From NCBI GenBank assembly GCA_030123605.1, contig CP126123.1, positions 3,018,001-3,082,000 of the forward strand: 64,000 nt of DNA, read 5' to 3'. The position numbers and the translations under genes are program-made. Below are positions 33,746 through 40,942 of this stretch, one piece after another. This DNA is from Nitrospira sp. Its GTDB lineage: Bacteria; Nitrospirota; Nitrospiria; Nitrospirales; Nitrospiraceae. The notes under the pieces were generated by a model. It saw only the letters and a list, made by a program, of their open reading frames with translations, was not told where the DNA came from and did no database searches. Every line of letters begins with the position of its first letter. Within the stretch, counting starts at the first letter, position 1.

Positions 33746-34900
33746 TCATGAGCGTGGGATGACTGACGAGTTGCCCGCATCAGGGGGCACGACTTCTGAC
33801 CGGCCAAGGTTACGGTAAACGGCTTGCGACTGTTCGGAGGAAAATCGAATCCCTCTTTCCTCCAAGAATGCCGCAATGCGCTCGGCAACCGAACGGTTCA
33901 TTGCCGGGGAGTAGTGGCCACCGGGCAGAAACAGATTCTGCAGCCGGCTGGGCTGGAGCTGCAGCATTTCCGTTGACAAATCCAACACCGTGACGCCATT
34001 CTTTCTCGCACGTGTGACAAGGTTTGGAAGTCGGGTGTTGCCTCCGATGCGGCCATTTGTCGCCAAAGCGACAGCGATGAATTGACTCCTCCGGCCTTTT
34101 GCGAGATCGTCCAAACGAACCAGGAGGTCGGCGCTGACCTCTTCACCGTCGTGATGGATCTGCTCAATGACCGGGAGATTTTGCCACCATTGACGGGCTA
34201 TCCTGTCGAGAACGGCATCGGCAAGAACACTGTACCCCAGCACATGACGCAAGGTTTGAAAGCCCTGAAAGCCGCGAGGAGCGGGTTCTTGTGGAACAGG
34301 GACATTTCGCAAAATGAGCGAACCGTCCCCATATTCGAAATAGGGTTTCCATCCCCGGCCGTATGGATAGTAGGAGTATTCGGTTCGATTGATGTCGTCG
34401 GAAATGAACGACAGGATCACGACATCCGGATCGTAGGTATCCAAAAGAAGTTCGGCCCGAAGGAAGGCTTGGTCGATCCCATACGCTCCGACACCGGCGT
34501 TGACCACGCGCTTGTTCAGAATGTCCTCCAGATGCGCCGCCCACGTCTCACGATCTTCCACCTCATCTCCAAAGGTGAATGAATCGCCGACCGCGAGAAT
34601 AGCCCGACTTGTGGTCGAGAGCGATCGACCGTTGCTTCGGACGCCGGATGCGTCGACATTCGAAGTCCAGTCACTGCTGAATCGACCGGGTCTCGGAACC
34701 CAGCCCAGCCGAGGATGGTAGACCATGCGGCCGATTCTATTTTGGGGTTCAGCGGTCGAGGACTGAAACTGGAGCACCGTTCCATGATGAACTCGAACGG
34801 CGAGTTCCAGGCCCAGCAGAGTCAGGCACAGGCTGATGGACGTCAAAACGATGTTGTGTACGCTGGACGTTTTCATCGCGTGTGTCGCCCGCGACATCAT
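33746..34900 (-). CDS. SGNH/GDSL hydrolase, membrane-anchored
   Basis: 384 residues. One N-terminal hydrophobic anchor (IVLTSISLCLTLLGLELAV) is followed by an SGNH-type fold: ILAVGDSFTFGDEVEDRETW with the nucleophile Ser, VNAGVGAYGIDQ with the Gly and its loop, VVILSFISDDINR, and the ending LPGGHYSPAMNRSVAERI with the catalytic His. Such proteins deacylate sugars or lipids, often in polysaccharide pathways. Two starts are possible (34900 or 34876). It is convergent with the S8 protease gene, 9 bp apart. Confidence 0.8.
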   Translation of the reverse strand: MMSRATHAMKTSSVHNIVLTSISLCLTLLGLELAVRVHHGTVLQFQSSTAEPQNRIGRMVYHPRLGWVPRPGRFSSDWTSNVDASGVRSNGRSLSTTSRAILAVGDSFTFGDEVEDRETWAAHLEDILNKRVVNAGVGAYGIDQAFLRAELLLDTYDPDVVILSFISDDINRTEYSYYPYGRGWKPYFEYGDGSLILRNVPVPQEPAPRGFQGFQTLRHVLGYSVLADAVLDRIARQWWQNLPVIEQIHHDGEEVSADLLVRLDDLAKGRRSQFIAVALATNGRIGGNTRLPNLVTRARKNGVTVLDLSTEMLQLQPSRLQNLFLPGGHYSPAMNRSVAERIAAFLEERGIRFSSEQSQAVYRNLGRSEVVPPDAGNSSVIPRS

Positions 34901-35190
34901 GTGTGGTTATCGTCGATAAATCAAATCCTCACGAACGAGCGCGTCCACGCCTCGGAATCGTGTTGTCGCCGGCGTAGGGTTCGGCGCGTTTCCCAATCCG
35001 CCGCGTCGCAAGAGCGAAGTTCGCTCTCAAGACCGCACGCGTAGCTGGATTCGATCGTTCAGGAGGACCTGTCGAGATGTTTTTGGATCGGTGGAAAGAT
35101 GATGCGAGCGGTTGCCATACGTGTGCCACGTTACGCGAAGCCAAACATTTGATTCGAAGAAAGGAAAGGGAAATGAAAGGAGGGAAATTA
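34901..35190. other. Intergenic stretch without convincing gene
   Basis: Upstream of the SGNH hydrolase. It contains an AGGAGG at 35061-35066 before an ATG at 35077 that opens the same frame as the 53-residue ORF below, but no recognisable promoter, terminator or RNA gene. Confidence 0.4.
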
Positions 35191-35352
35191 ATGGGCCGGG
35201 AGTCTGTGTGGGACCAACGTTTTGCGGGTCCGGCTCCCGCAGGTTTGAATCTGACCGGCAGCGTTGCCGTTCACATGGTCAGATTCTCAGAATCGCCGGC
35301 AAACAATGACTCCCTTTCTTTCTCTGAGCAACGGTCTCAAGCCGGAAGGTAG
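35191..35352 (+). CDS. Small hypothetical ORF, 53 aa (doubtful)
   Basis: A textbook AAAGGAGGG sits five to six bases before ATG 35191, and an alternative start with AGGAGG occurs at 35077 in the same frame (91 aa). The predicted peptide (MGRESVWDQRFAGPAP then AGLNLTGSVAVHMV) has no recognisable feature. It is listed because of the ribosome binding site only. Confidence 0.3.
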   Translation: MGRESVWDQRFAGPAPAGLNLTGSVAVHMVRFSESPANNDSLSFSEQRSQAGR

Positions 35353-35417
35353 TCCTGTTGCTTGAGGAGTCGCTCGTACTTATTGTGAGGATCGATTCAA
35401 ACCCAAAGAAATCCGCC

Positions 35418-35528
35418 TCATCTTTGATCAGCAAATACCGCCGCGATGTGCGGTGCGTCACGAGCGATGAAGAGGCAGATCGCCTCAAGGTCATCGAGAG
35501 CCTGTAGCGTCCACCTTACTTGAGCCAT
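35418..35528 (-). pseudogene. Truncated RelE/ParE-type toxin
   Basis: On the minus strand an ATG inside the last codons of the antitoxin gene opens a frame beginning MAQVRWTLQALDDLEAI and continuing CLFIARDAPHIAAVFADQ before a TGA. This is the typical first third of a ParE/RelE toxin, including the overlapping start. Full toxins are 90-100 residues, so about two thirds are gone. A nearby in-frame stretch after two stops (IDPHNKYERLLKQQ) may be unrelated debris. Confidence 0.7.
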
Positions 35529-35698
35529 TTCGCCATCCGCTGGCGAGCCTCTTCCTGACCGATGAGTTCACCACGGTCTGCTTGGCGAAGGCCTCTGTCA
35601 ATCTTGTAGAGCAGGTATAGCCGGTCGATGGCGTCCTCAACGGTAACGTCGTCCGGCAGCTCTTCGATTACCTTCAAGATCTGTTGTTTGGTTTCCAC
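35516..35698 (-). CDS. Antitoxin-like protein, 60 aa
   Basis: METKQQILKVIEELPDDVTV is followed by EDAIDRLYLLYKIDRGLRQA and a C-terminal EEARQRMAKWLK. It matches the small helical antitoxins found directly before ParE/RelE toxins; the ELPDDVTVEDA segment is characteristic. The partner overlapping its end is truncated, so the antitoxin may now be a leftover. A possible Shine-Dalgarno (GGAGG) precedes the start on the minus strand. Confidence 0.75.
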   Translation of the reverse strand: METKQQILKVIEELPDDVTVEDAIDRLYLLYKIDRGLRQADRGELIGQEEARQRMAKWLK

Positions 35699-35800
35699 AA
35701 CTTAGCCTCCAATCAAATTTTCGGCGGTATCGTAGCATACGCTCTCTGGGGGACCAAGCTCGCTCGCGGCGATCGGTCTGTAAGTGCTCATTGGGCCACG

Positions 35801-36493
35801 TCACCGAACGACACCTACATTGCTTTGCGTCAGCGGCGTGATAAGAGGCCGCGGTATAGGCACGGGTTCAGTTGGGTCGAGGGAGATTCCGGCCACCTTG
35901 AAGATCTTTAAGGGGATCTCAAGGCGCTGCTCCGTTGAAAGGACGAGCTCATTGAGAGGGAGCGTCTTGCCTTCCCTAAGCTCTTGGCCGTTCTTGACGA
36001 CGAAGTTTAGCCCGTTCGCCCAAGGATCACTAAGTTTCATTTCTGGGTAGAGGCGCCCCGTGACGCCTGCCGCCCCTAGGGTGATGTCCGCGAGTTTGAG
36101 CAGGCATGAAACAGTGTCTCTGTTGGGTTGCAGCCATTCTTCACGAAGCTTGAAGGCGCGGTACACCAACCACACAACATCGATACCGGTCTTCGTGTGG
36201 GGATGTAACTGTTCGACAAGCAGGTCGGCGATTGAACGAAGGAGGTCGAGATCTTTATCGTAGGCAAATATCGCTGACATCTCCTTCGGAGGAACCACGA
36301 TACAGGGGGCCCCGGAAAGGCCGGCCTTGTCCCTGGAACCTGTGATCGCGTGGCGTAAAGCCTGGTTCTGGCTCATTAGCGACTGCGCATCCATGATGAA
36401 CCCTGGCGTTCCTTTTCCGTCCCCAACATCTGCCAGAAGCTCCGCTTGTAACGATCTCGGTATATACGCAGGTCTAGCCTGCTGTATTTCCAT
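35801..36493 (-). CDS. Hypothetical protein, 230 aa, cassette-like
   Basis: Start ATG 36493 is preceded by GGAGGATGGAA. Mostly helical soluble protein: SAIFAYDKDLDLLRSIADLL, then VVWLVYRAFKLREEWL and LADITLGAAGVTGRLYPEMK. No family recognised. It follows, on the same strand, another unknown gene and an attC-like dyad, downstream of a broken integron integrase, so it could be a gene cassette. Its base composition is lower in GC than the core genes around it. Confidence 0.7.
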   Translation of the reverse strand: MEIQQARPAYIPRSLQAELLADVGDGKGTPGFIMDAQSLMSQNQALRHAITGSRDKAGLSGAPCIVVPPKEMSAIFAYDKDLDLLRSIADLLVEQLHPHTKTGIDVVWLVYRAFKLREEWLQPNRDTVSCLLKLADITLGAAGVTGRLYPEMKLSDPWANGLNFVVKNGQELREGKTLPLNELVLSTEQRLEIPLKIFKVAGISLDPTEPVPIPRPLITPLTQSNVGVVR

Positions 36494-36521
36494 ATTCCAT
36501 CCTCCGATTTACATTCTTCGG

Positions 36522-36594
36522 CCCCCGACTCAAGCTCGGCGACGTCGGCTCAGGATCGCTCCTGCCGCCGTCGGTTGCAAGCGGTGGTTAGCCG
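36522..36594 (-). repeat. attC-like imperfect dyad between two cassette-like genes
   Basis: On the plus strand CGACGTCGGC and GCCGCCGTCG (one mismatch) face each other around a 14-base loop, and the outer end is GTTAGCC (36587-36593), like an attC core site. In one frame it encodes the LQPTAAGAI stretch that I remember from many environmental hypothetical proteins and take to be translated repeat. The partner core site is degenerate. Confidence 0.4.
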
Positions 36595-37395
36595 GCAGGT
36601 CGATGTTGCTTGCCATGTGTCGCCAGTCAAGTGTCTCAGAATGGCTTGTCCACCAGAACTGGCAGGCGATAAATGCGCTGCACGAGCTTGCGGTCCGTTG
36701 TAGCGCACGATTCCCCGATGAGTGGGGAGATTCCATGTGCGTGCCTGTCGGGTCGCTATCAGAAGGGCCTCGCCACTTCGCACACGTCGCACCACGACGT
36801 CGTGGACAAACGCTCGCGCAAGCTTGACCGAGGGAAGCTCGCGCAGCCATCGACCGGAGCCCCGAAGGCTCGGGCTGTGATAGGGAACAAGCTCAATACT
36901 GGCCAAGCTCTGTGCCAGGCGGTGTCTGGCTTCGGCAAATGGTATATCCCAGAGAGAGGCTAGCCTCGTGATGACCCCTGCTAACTTCGAATGCCACCAA
37001 GCAAAACCACCGTGCCACGAAAACGCCGGGTCGAGAAACAGGAATGGCGGTCTGCTTTTCGGGAATCGTTGCCTTAGGTTCGCGATCAGTGCCCGACGAT
37101 AGGCGGCGACCTCGAACTCGGCGTAGTAGTCTGTTGGCCCGATGTGAGGGTTCAGCATCAAAACATAGATGGATGCCCGACGGAGGTCGCCCCAGAACGG
37201 TTGTGGTAGAAGCCCGAGGTGCAGCCGATGGTCGCCCGGCTCAAGAAAGTCAGGGGCTCGGTAGACGCTCGACCAGCCGGTCCTGACAGTGATGGCTCGG
37301 GCGCTTCTCCGCGATTCAATCACGGGTCGATCTGCGGCCAGAACGTAAGGCGGGCCCGCAACCCTCCATCCGGCCCACTCGCGTAATAGATCCAT
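36550..37395 (-). CDS. Hypothetical protein, 281 aa, tail overlapping an attC-like repeat
   Basis: Soluble protein with ASIYVLMLNPHIGPTDYYAEF in the middle and PPFLFLDPAFSWHGGFAWW further on. Near the end is ALLIATRQARTWNLPTHRGI. LMLNP recalls the loop of uracil-DNA-glycosylase-like folds, but nothing else supports that. The last 30-40 codons are encoded by the repeat, so the ancestral protein probably ended earlier. Likely a mobile gene-cassette product of unknown role. Confidence 0.65.
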   Translation of the reverse strand: MDLLREWAGWRVAGPPYVLAADRPVIESRRSARAITVRTGWSSVYRAPDFLEPGDHRLHLGLLPQPFWGDLRRASIYVLMLNPHIGPTDYYAEFEVAAYRRALIANLRQRFPKSRPPFLFLDPAFSWHGGFAWWHSKLAGVITRLASLWDIPFAEARHRLAQSLASIELVPYHSPSLRGSGRWLRELPSVKLARAFVHDVVVRRVRSGEALLIATRQARTWNLPTHRGIVRYNGPQARAAHLSPASSGGQAILRHLTGDTWQATSTCRLTTACNRRRQERS

Positions 37396-37545
37396 AACGC
37401 AGGCCTCGGTTTCTGCAGGCTAACTAATAAGTCTGCTGCATGCTACCTGTGCCGCATAGCATCGTAGATTCAGTATTCCACCGGGGAGCAAGCCTACTGA
37501 CACATCCAATCCGTATCAATATTTCATCCTGCTTCGCCTACCGGC

Positions 37546-37572
37546 GATAGACTGCGACTTCCGCAGTCTATC
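37546..37572. other. Perfect 11-bp stem-loop next to the integrase remnant
   Basis: GATAGACTGCG, loop ACTTC, CGCAGTCTATC. Another CAGTCTATCC occurs about 20 bases further right. It is a strong hairpin with no T run on either side, in the 216-bp gap after the integrase remnant; it could be a recombination-site relic or an RNA structure. Confidence 0.5.
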
Positions 37573-37611
37573 CGACGATCAGCGTACAGTCTATCCAGTC
37601 AATCACTGGAG

Positions 37612-37821
37612 TCAGAGGCGGTCTGCCGGGCTTGCCACGCTATGTCCGCCTCGATTGATCACATGCGTAGAGATCATCGTTGTCCTAACGTCTTTGTGTC
37701 CGAGCCGCTCCTGGATGATCCTGATGTCGTACCCATCCTCAAGGAGATGGGGTCCGAATGAATGACGGAACGTGTGGCAGCTCGCTGGTTTGGGAGCCCA
37801 GTGTGTTCGGGAAGACAACAC
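37612..37821 (-). pseudogene. Integron integrase IntI remnant, catalytic Tyr lost
   Basis: 69 codons matching the C-terminal end of integron integrases: [39 protein letters not shown] and [18 protein letters not shown]. The HxxR box and the second His box are present, but the position of the catalytic tyrosine (normally MIYTHV) reads Ser (TCT). The N-terminal three quarters, including the first catalytic Arg, are absent. The NRGG-SP-D-L ending is diagnostic of IntI rather than XerC/D. Confidence 0.85.
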
Positions 37822-37838
37822 GACTTTTTAAACGGTCA

Positions 37839-38468
37839 CTATCCTTTCCTGCCGAATCCCTCCCCCGTCATCACCTCCGCCACGTTGTGCCCGTTCACGA
37901 AGACATCGGCCAGGGTGCGGCCGTAGACGTCGTGGCCGTAGGGCACGATACGGATCTCGCCCTCGTGCAGGAGTTGTTGGAGACGCAGGGTTGCTTCGAG
38001 GCCTCCCGGTTCCGATCGTTCCGGGGCGTTGTATCCACGGATGCGAATACGGTCGGGGCCGTAACGAAGCGTGTCTCCATCGATCGCACGAACCAGTTGT
38101 CGCTCAATGCTGTGTCCCGGCCGCTCCTGCTCCAGATGGTAGTGAGGGAGCAGGCGGAAATGGCTGCCGCCTGAATGCGATTTCTTTGCAAACGGGTTCT
38201 TGTGCGGGCGGGGTCCCCTCTCATGATGTCCGCGCCGATATCGTTGCGCCTGATGTTGAGGCAGCGGCGTACGTTCCTCCGGCTTCAGCGTCCAGCAATC
38301 GTGGCAGTGGAAGGGCCCCGGATCGCTCGGGCCCGCCGGGGTATAGGTGTGCAGGGTGGAACGACTTTCCTCCACCGTGCCGACGGCTTGTGTAGCCGGT
38401 GACGCGATCAGAAACAACAGGGTCAGCCGGTTCAGGAGGCGAGAATTTTGTAAGGCCGTCGGCAGCAT
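37839..38468 (-). CDS. Secreted thermonuclease-family (SNase) protein
   Basis: 209 residues from ATG 38468, preceded by GGAGGAACCGATCAC. Signal peptide (LLNRLTLLFLIASPATQAVG), then a His/Pro/Arg-rich linker of about 90 residues with HCHDCW. The C-terminal SNase domain follows: VRAIDGDTLRYGPDRIRIRG, YNAPERSEPGGLEATLRLQ, and YGHDVYGRTLADVFVNGHNV. These hold the Asp, Arg and Glu catalytic residues. A sigma-54-like element lies 37 bp upstream. The gene may have been cut into by the integrase remnant, which ends 17 bp away. Confidence 0.85.
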   Translation of the reverse strand: MLPTALQNSRLLNRLTLLFLIASPATQAVGTVEESRSTLHTYTPAGPSDPGPFHCHDCWTLKPEERTPLPQHQAQRYRRGHHERGPRPHKNPFAKKSHSGGSHFRLLPHYHLEQERPGHSIERQLVRAIDGDTLRYGPDRIRIRGYNAPERSEPGGLEATLRLQQLLHEGEIRIVPYGHDVYGRTLADVFVNGHNVAEVMTGEGFGRKG

Positions 38469-38503
38469 GTGATCGGTTCCTCCGGTTCTCTGCTGAGGGA
38501 TAA

Positions 38504-38519
38504 AGCACGCTCCATGCCA
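38504..38519 (-). promoter_or_regulatory. Possible sigma-54 promoter of the SNase gene
   Basis: Minus strand TGGCATGGAGCGTGCT: GG at 38518-38517, GC at 38506-38505, one T of the -12 box missing. No GTATC-N6-GATAC site is at the usual 85-105 bp; the nearest tandem pair is 38972-39008. Confidence 0.5.
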
Positions 38520-38690
38520 TGGCCACGCTCCAGACATCCTGAGGTTGACAAGCCGAAAAACCGCATGCTCAAATGCCGTCCGATCATCGTATCTCGTGAA
38601 GCGCGAAGTGTGGTTCGCCAGAGGCTCTCACCGCAGGGTCTTTCTTCACGAGGTACGGGATACGAACGACGACTTACGGAGGTGTAACTC

Positions 38691-38924
38691 ATGGATATGT
38701 TTGGAAAGGTGGGGTTGGTCGAGATTCCTGTCTTGATCGCTCCGGATCAGAAGGCCTGGATGGATCGGATGATCAAAGAAGGCAAGATCGCGATTCCTCC
38801 CGGAGGAACCTTGGAAAAGGGTTCGCTCTATTCGATGTTTGTCCGCATGCTCCTGCACAACGCGATGGAAGAACAGAAGCGGCAGGAAGCGTTGGAGATG
38901 GACGACGAGGACGACGACGAGTAA
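38691..38924 (+). CDS. Small acidic-tailed hypothetical protein, 77 aa
   Basis: A good GGAGGTGTAACTC precedes ATG 38691. The sequence GLVEIPVLIAPDQKAWMDRM is followed by GGTLEKGSLYSMFVRMLLHN and a terminal run of Asp/Glu (DDEDDDE). No signal peptide, no cysteine. The acidic tail may bind basic partners or metal ions. I recognise no family; the shape (one beta hairpin, two helices, acidic tail) suggests a small regulatory or accessory protein. Confidence 0.75.
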   Translation: MDMFGKVGLVEIPVLIAPDQKAWMDRMIKEGKIAIPPGGTLEKGSLYSMFVRMLLHNAMEEQKRQEALEMDDEDDDE

Positions 38925-38971
38925 GCGACTGTGAATCGTGAAGCGTTGAATCCGGTCCGGATGCCTGGGCT

Positions 38972-39008
38972 GTATCCGAATGGATGCATTTCGTATCGGT
39001 TTCGATAC
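38972..39008. promoter_or_regulatory. Tandem GTATC-N6-GATAC sites without an evident promoter
   Basis: GTATCCGAATGGATGC (38972-38987) and a perfect GTATCGGTTTCGATAC (38993-39008), 21 bp apart. They lie between two gene ends (the 77-aa gene and hemL). No GG-N10-GC was found within about 100 bp on either side. Confidence 0.7.
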
Positions 39009-39070
39009 GGGAGACGTTACGAACGACGCTTCACGAGTGGCGAGCGGCGCCCAGGGCTCTCAACGGCGGG

Positions 39071-40354
39071 TCAGAGATTCTTGAAAGCGGCTTGAGCAGC
39101 CTTGATGGTCCGGTCGATATCCTTCGGCGTATGGGCCAGTGACATGAACGCGGCCTCGAACTGTGATGGTGCGAGATAGACGCCTGCCTCCAGCATTTGG
39201 TGAAAGAACTTCGCATAGACCTTTGTATCTGACTTCTTCGCCGATCCCCAATCCGTCACCGGCCCCTGCGTAAAGAAGGCACCCATCATCGACCCGACGC
39301 GGGTTTGCGTGAGTGGGATGTTGGCTTTTCGCGCGGCCTTGCCGAGCCCGTCGGCCAGTTTGGCCGACCGTTCTTCCAGTTGCTCATAGACCCCAGGTTT
39401 CTTGAGACGCTTCAACGTCTCAATACCGGCGGTCACGGCCAGCGGGTTGCCTGACAAGGTACCGGCCTGATAGACCGGCCCTGACGGCGCGATCATCTTC
39501 ATGATGTCCTTCGCTCCGCCGTACGCACCCACCGGCAGCCCCCCGCCGATGATCTTGCCGAGGATCGTGAGGTCTGGCGTGATGCCGTAGAGCGTTTGCG
39601 CCCCTCCGTATTGCACGCGAAACCCCGTGATGACTTCGTCGAAGATCAGCAGCATGCCGTGGGCATCGGTCAGTTTGCGCAAGGCCTGGAGAAATTCCGG
39701 TGTGGGCGGGATCACGCCCATGTTGCCGGCGATGGGTTCGACGATGACGCAGGCCAGTTGCCGGTGATGTTTCGTGATGAGTTGTTCGACCGCTTGAAGG
39801 TTGTTGTAGGGCGCGGTCACGGTGTGCTTCGTGAAGTCTTCCGGCACGCCGGGGCAGTCGGGAATGCCCAGCGTGGTGAGGCCTGACCCGGCCTTCGCGA
39901 GCAGGTAATCGCTGTGGCCGTGGTAACAACCTTCAAATTTGAGGATGCCGTCGCGTTTCGTATAGGCGCGCGCAACGCGGACCGCACTCATGACCGCTTC
40001 GGTTCCTGAGCTCACCAGCCGCACCAACTCCATGGAGGGGAGGGCTTCGCGAATCATCGTCGCCAGCTGGATTTCCAACTCGGTCGGCGCACCGTAGCTC
40101 GTGCCGTTGGCGGCCGCCTGCTGAATGGCCTTGGTCACCGTGGCTGGTGCATGGCCGAGGATCATCGGTCCCCAGGACAGGACGTAGTCGATGTAGCTGT
40201 TGCCGTCGGCATCATAGAGGCGCGAACCCTTGGCCTTTGCGATGAAACGAGGTTGCCCTCCTACCGAGCGGAAAGCCCGCACCGGGCTGTTCACGCCGCC
40301 GGGAATGATCTGTTGCGCTGTTGCGAAGAGCTGTTCCGATCGTTGTGTGTTCAT
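39071..40354 (-). CDS. hemL: Glutamate-1-semialdehyde 2,1-aminomutase
   Basis: 427 residues, PLP enzyme of the C5 route to 5-aminolevulinate for haem, sirohaem and B12. Begins with FATAQQIIPGGVNSPVRAFR. YVLSWGPMILGH, RLVSSGTEAVMSAVRVAR and LIFDEVITGFR are clear. The PLP lysine lies in ILGKIIGGGLPVGAYGG, and VYQAGTLSGNPLA follows. Full length. It is transcribed away from the small zinc-type gene at 40649, and the tandem palindromes at 40487-40525 lie between the two. Confidence 0.96.
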   Translation of the reverse strand: MNTQRSEQLFATAQQIIPGGVNSPVRAFRSVGGQPRFIAKAKGSRLYDADGNSYIDYVLSWGPMILGHAPATVTKAIQQAAANGTSYGAPTELEIQLATMIREALPSMELVRLVSSGTEAVMSAVRVARAYTKRDGILKFEGCYHGHSDYLLAKAGSGLTTLGIPDCPGVPEDFTKHTVTAPYNNLQAVEQLITKHHRQLACVIVEPIAGNMGVIPPTPEFLQALRKLTDAHGMLLIFDEVITGFRVQYGGAQTLYGITPDLTILGKIIGGGLPVGAYGGAKDIMKMIAPSGPVYQAGTLSGNPLAVTAGIETLKRLKKPGVYEQLEERSAKLADGLGKAARKANIPLTQTRVGSMMGAFFTQGPVTDWGSAKKSDTKVYAKFFHQMLEAGVYLAPSQFEAAFMSLAHTPKDIDRTIKAAQAAFKNL

Positions 40355-40486
40355 AGGCCTCTTTCAGCGAGCCGGAAGTTGGGGCGCCAACCTACCATGG
40401 GAAATTCGAGACGGTCAATTGCAGCGGATGGCCGAGGCCTGTGCTGCGGATGGACCATCAACGGGCCTATTGTTCGGGAATCAATT

Positions 40487-40525
40487 GTATCTGTTTCGAT
40501 ACGGCCGGACGGACGAAGAGGATAC
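40487..40525. promoter_or_regulatory. Tandem GTATC-N6-GATAC sites upstream of small zinc-type gene
   Basis: GTATCTGTTTCGATAC (40487-40502, perfect arms) and CGGACGAAGAGGATAC (40510-40525, one arm kept), 23 bp apart. They lie 75-115 bp before the sigma-54 promoter at 40601-40616. hemL diverges on the other side. Confidence 0.75.
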
Positions 40526-40600
40526 AGTCCTGATGGGTTAAAGTGATATGCAGGTCCCTTTTTTACGGAAAAATAGGAGGTTAAGCGGAGTCGACGCGAA

Positions 40601-40616
40601 TGGCGCAGGTCTTGCT
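40601..40616 (+). promoter_or_regulatory. Sigma-54 promoter of the 76-aa protein
   Basis: TGGCGCAGGTCTTGCT: GG at 40602-40603, ten bases, GC at 40614-40615. The leader is about 23 bases to ATG 40649, which has a GTAGGAGGAAACA ribosome site. Confidence 0.78.
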
Positions 40617-40648
40617 GAAGACTGGGTGTCACTTCGTAGGAGGAAACA

Positions 40649-40879
40649 ATGAAGGTCATCTGTTCCTGGTGTCAAGGCGAGGGGCGTCCGGCGTTGGTAC
40701 GGGAAAAGGCTCCGTTTGCCGATGCGCGTGAAACCCACGGTATCTGCCCCTTCCATCTCCTGCAAATGGGCGCCGGGCGAGACCCGTTGGTTCCCTGCCG
40801 CAACGACTCGAGCGTGCCGCGTCGTGAAACGGTCCTGATCCGTCGGATGTGGGAGGCCGTTGCGGTCGGCTACGAATGA
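40649..40879 (+). CDS. Small zinc-ribbon-like protein, 76 aa
   Basis: Begins MKVICSWCQGEGRPALVREK with a CxxC, then HGICPFHLLQMGAG holding a Cys and two His residues. These four to five side chains could bind one zinc ion. The C-terminal half is basic (RNDSSVPRRETVLIRRM). No signal peptide, so it is probably cytoplasmic. Transcription from a sigma-54 promoter with upstream tandem palindromes is predicted. Function unknown; partial zinc finger or a nucleic-acid-binding adaptor are options. Confidence 0.8.
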   Translation: MKVICSWCQGEGRPALVREKAPFADARETHGICPFHLLQMGAGRDPLVPCRNDSSVPRRETVLIRRMWEAVAVGYE

Positions 40880-40942
40880 ACAGTCTGCACGGCGACGAGG
40901 AAGCGGGATGGTCCGGCGATTCACCGCTCGGGGGCGTCTTTC

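Noticed and set aside
35215-35270. tRNA-like arm (GCGGG/CCCGC stem and a GGTTTGAATC loop)
   Set aside because: No acceptor stem, D arm or anticodon arm can be completed around it.
36530-36850. 106-codon minus ORF containing LQRTA and LQPTAAGAI
   Set aside because: Translation of repeat DNA in another frame of the 281-aa gene and its dyad.
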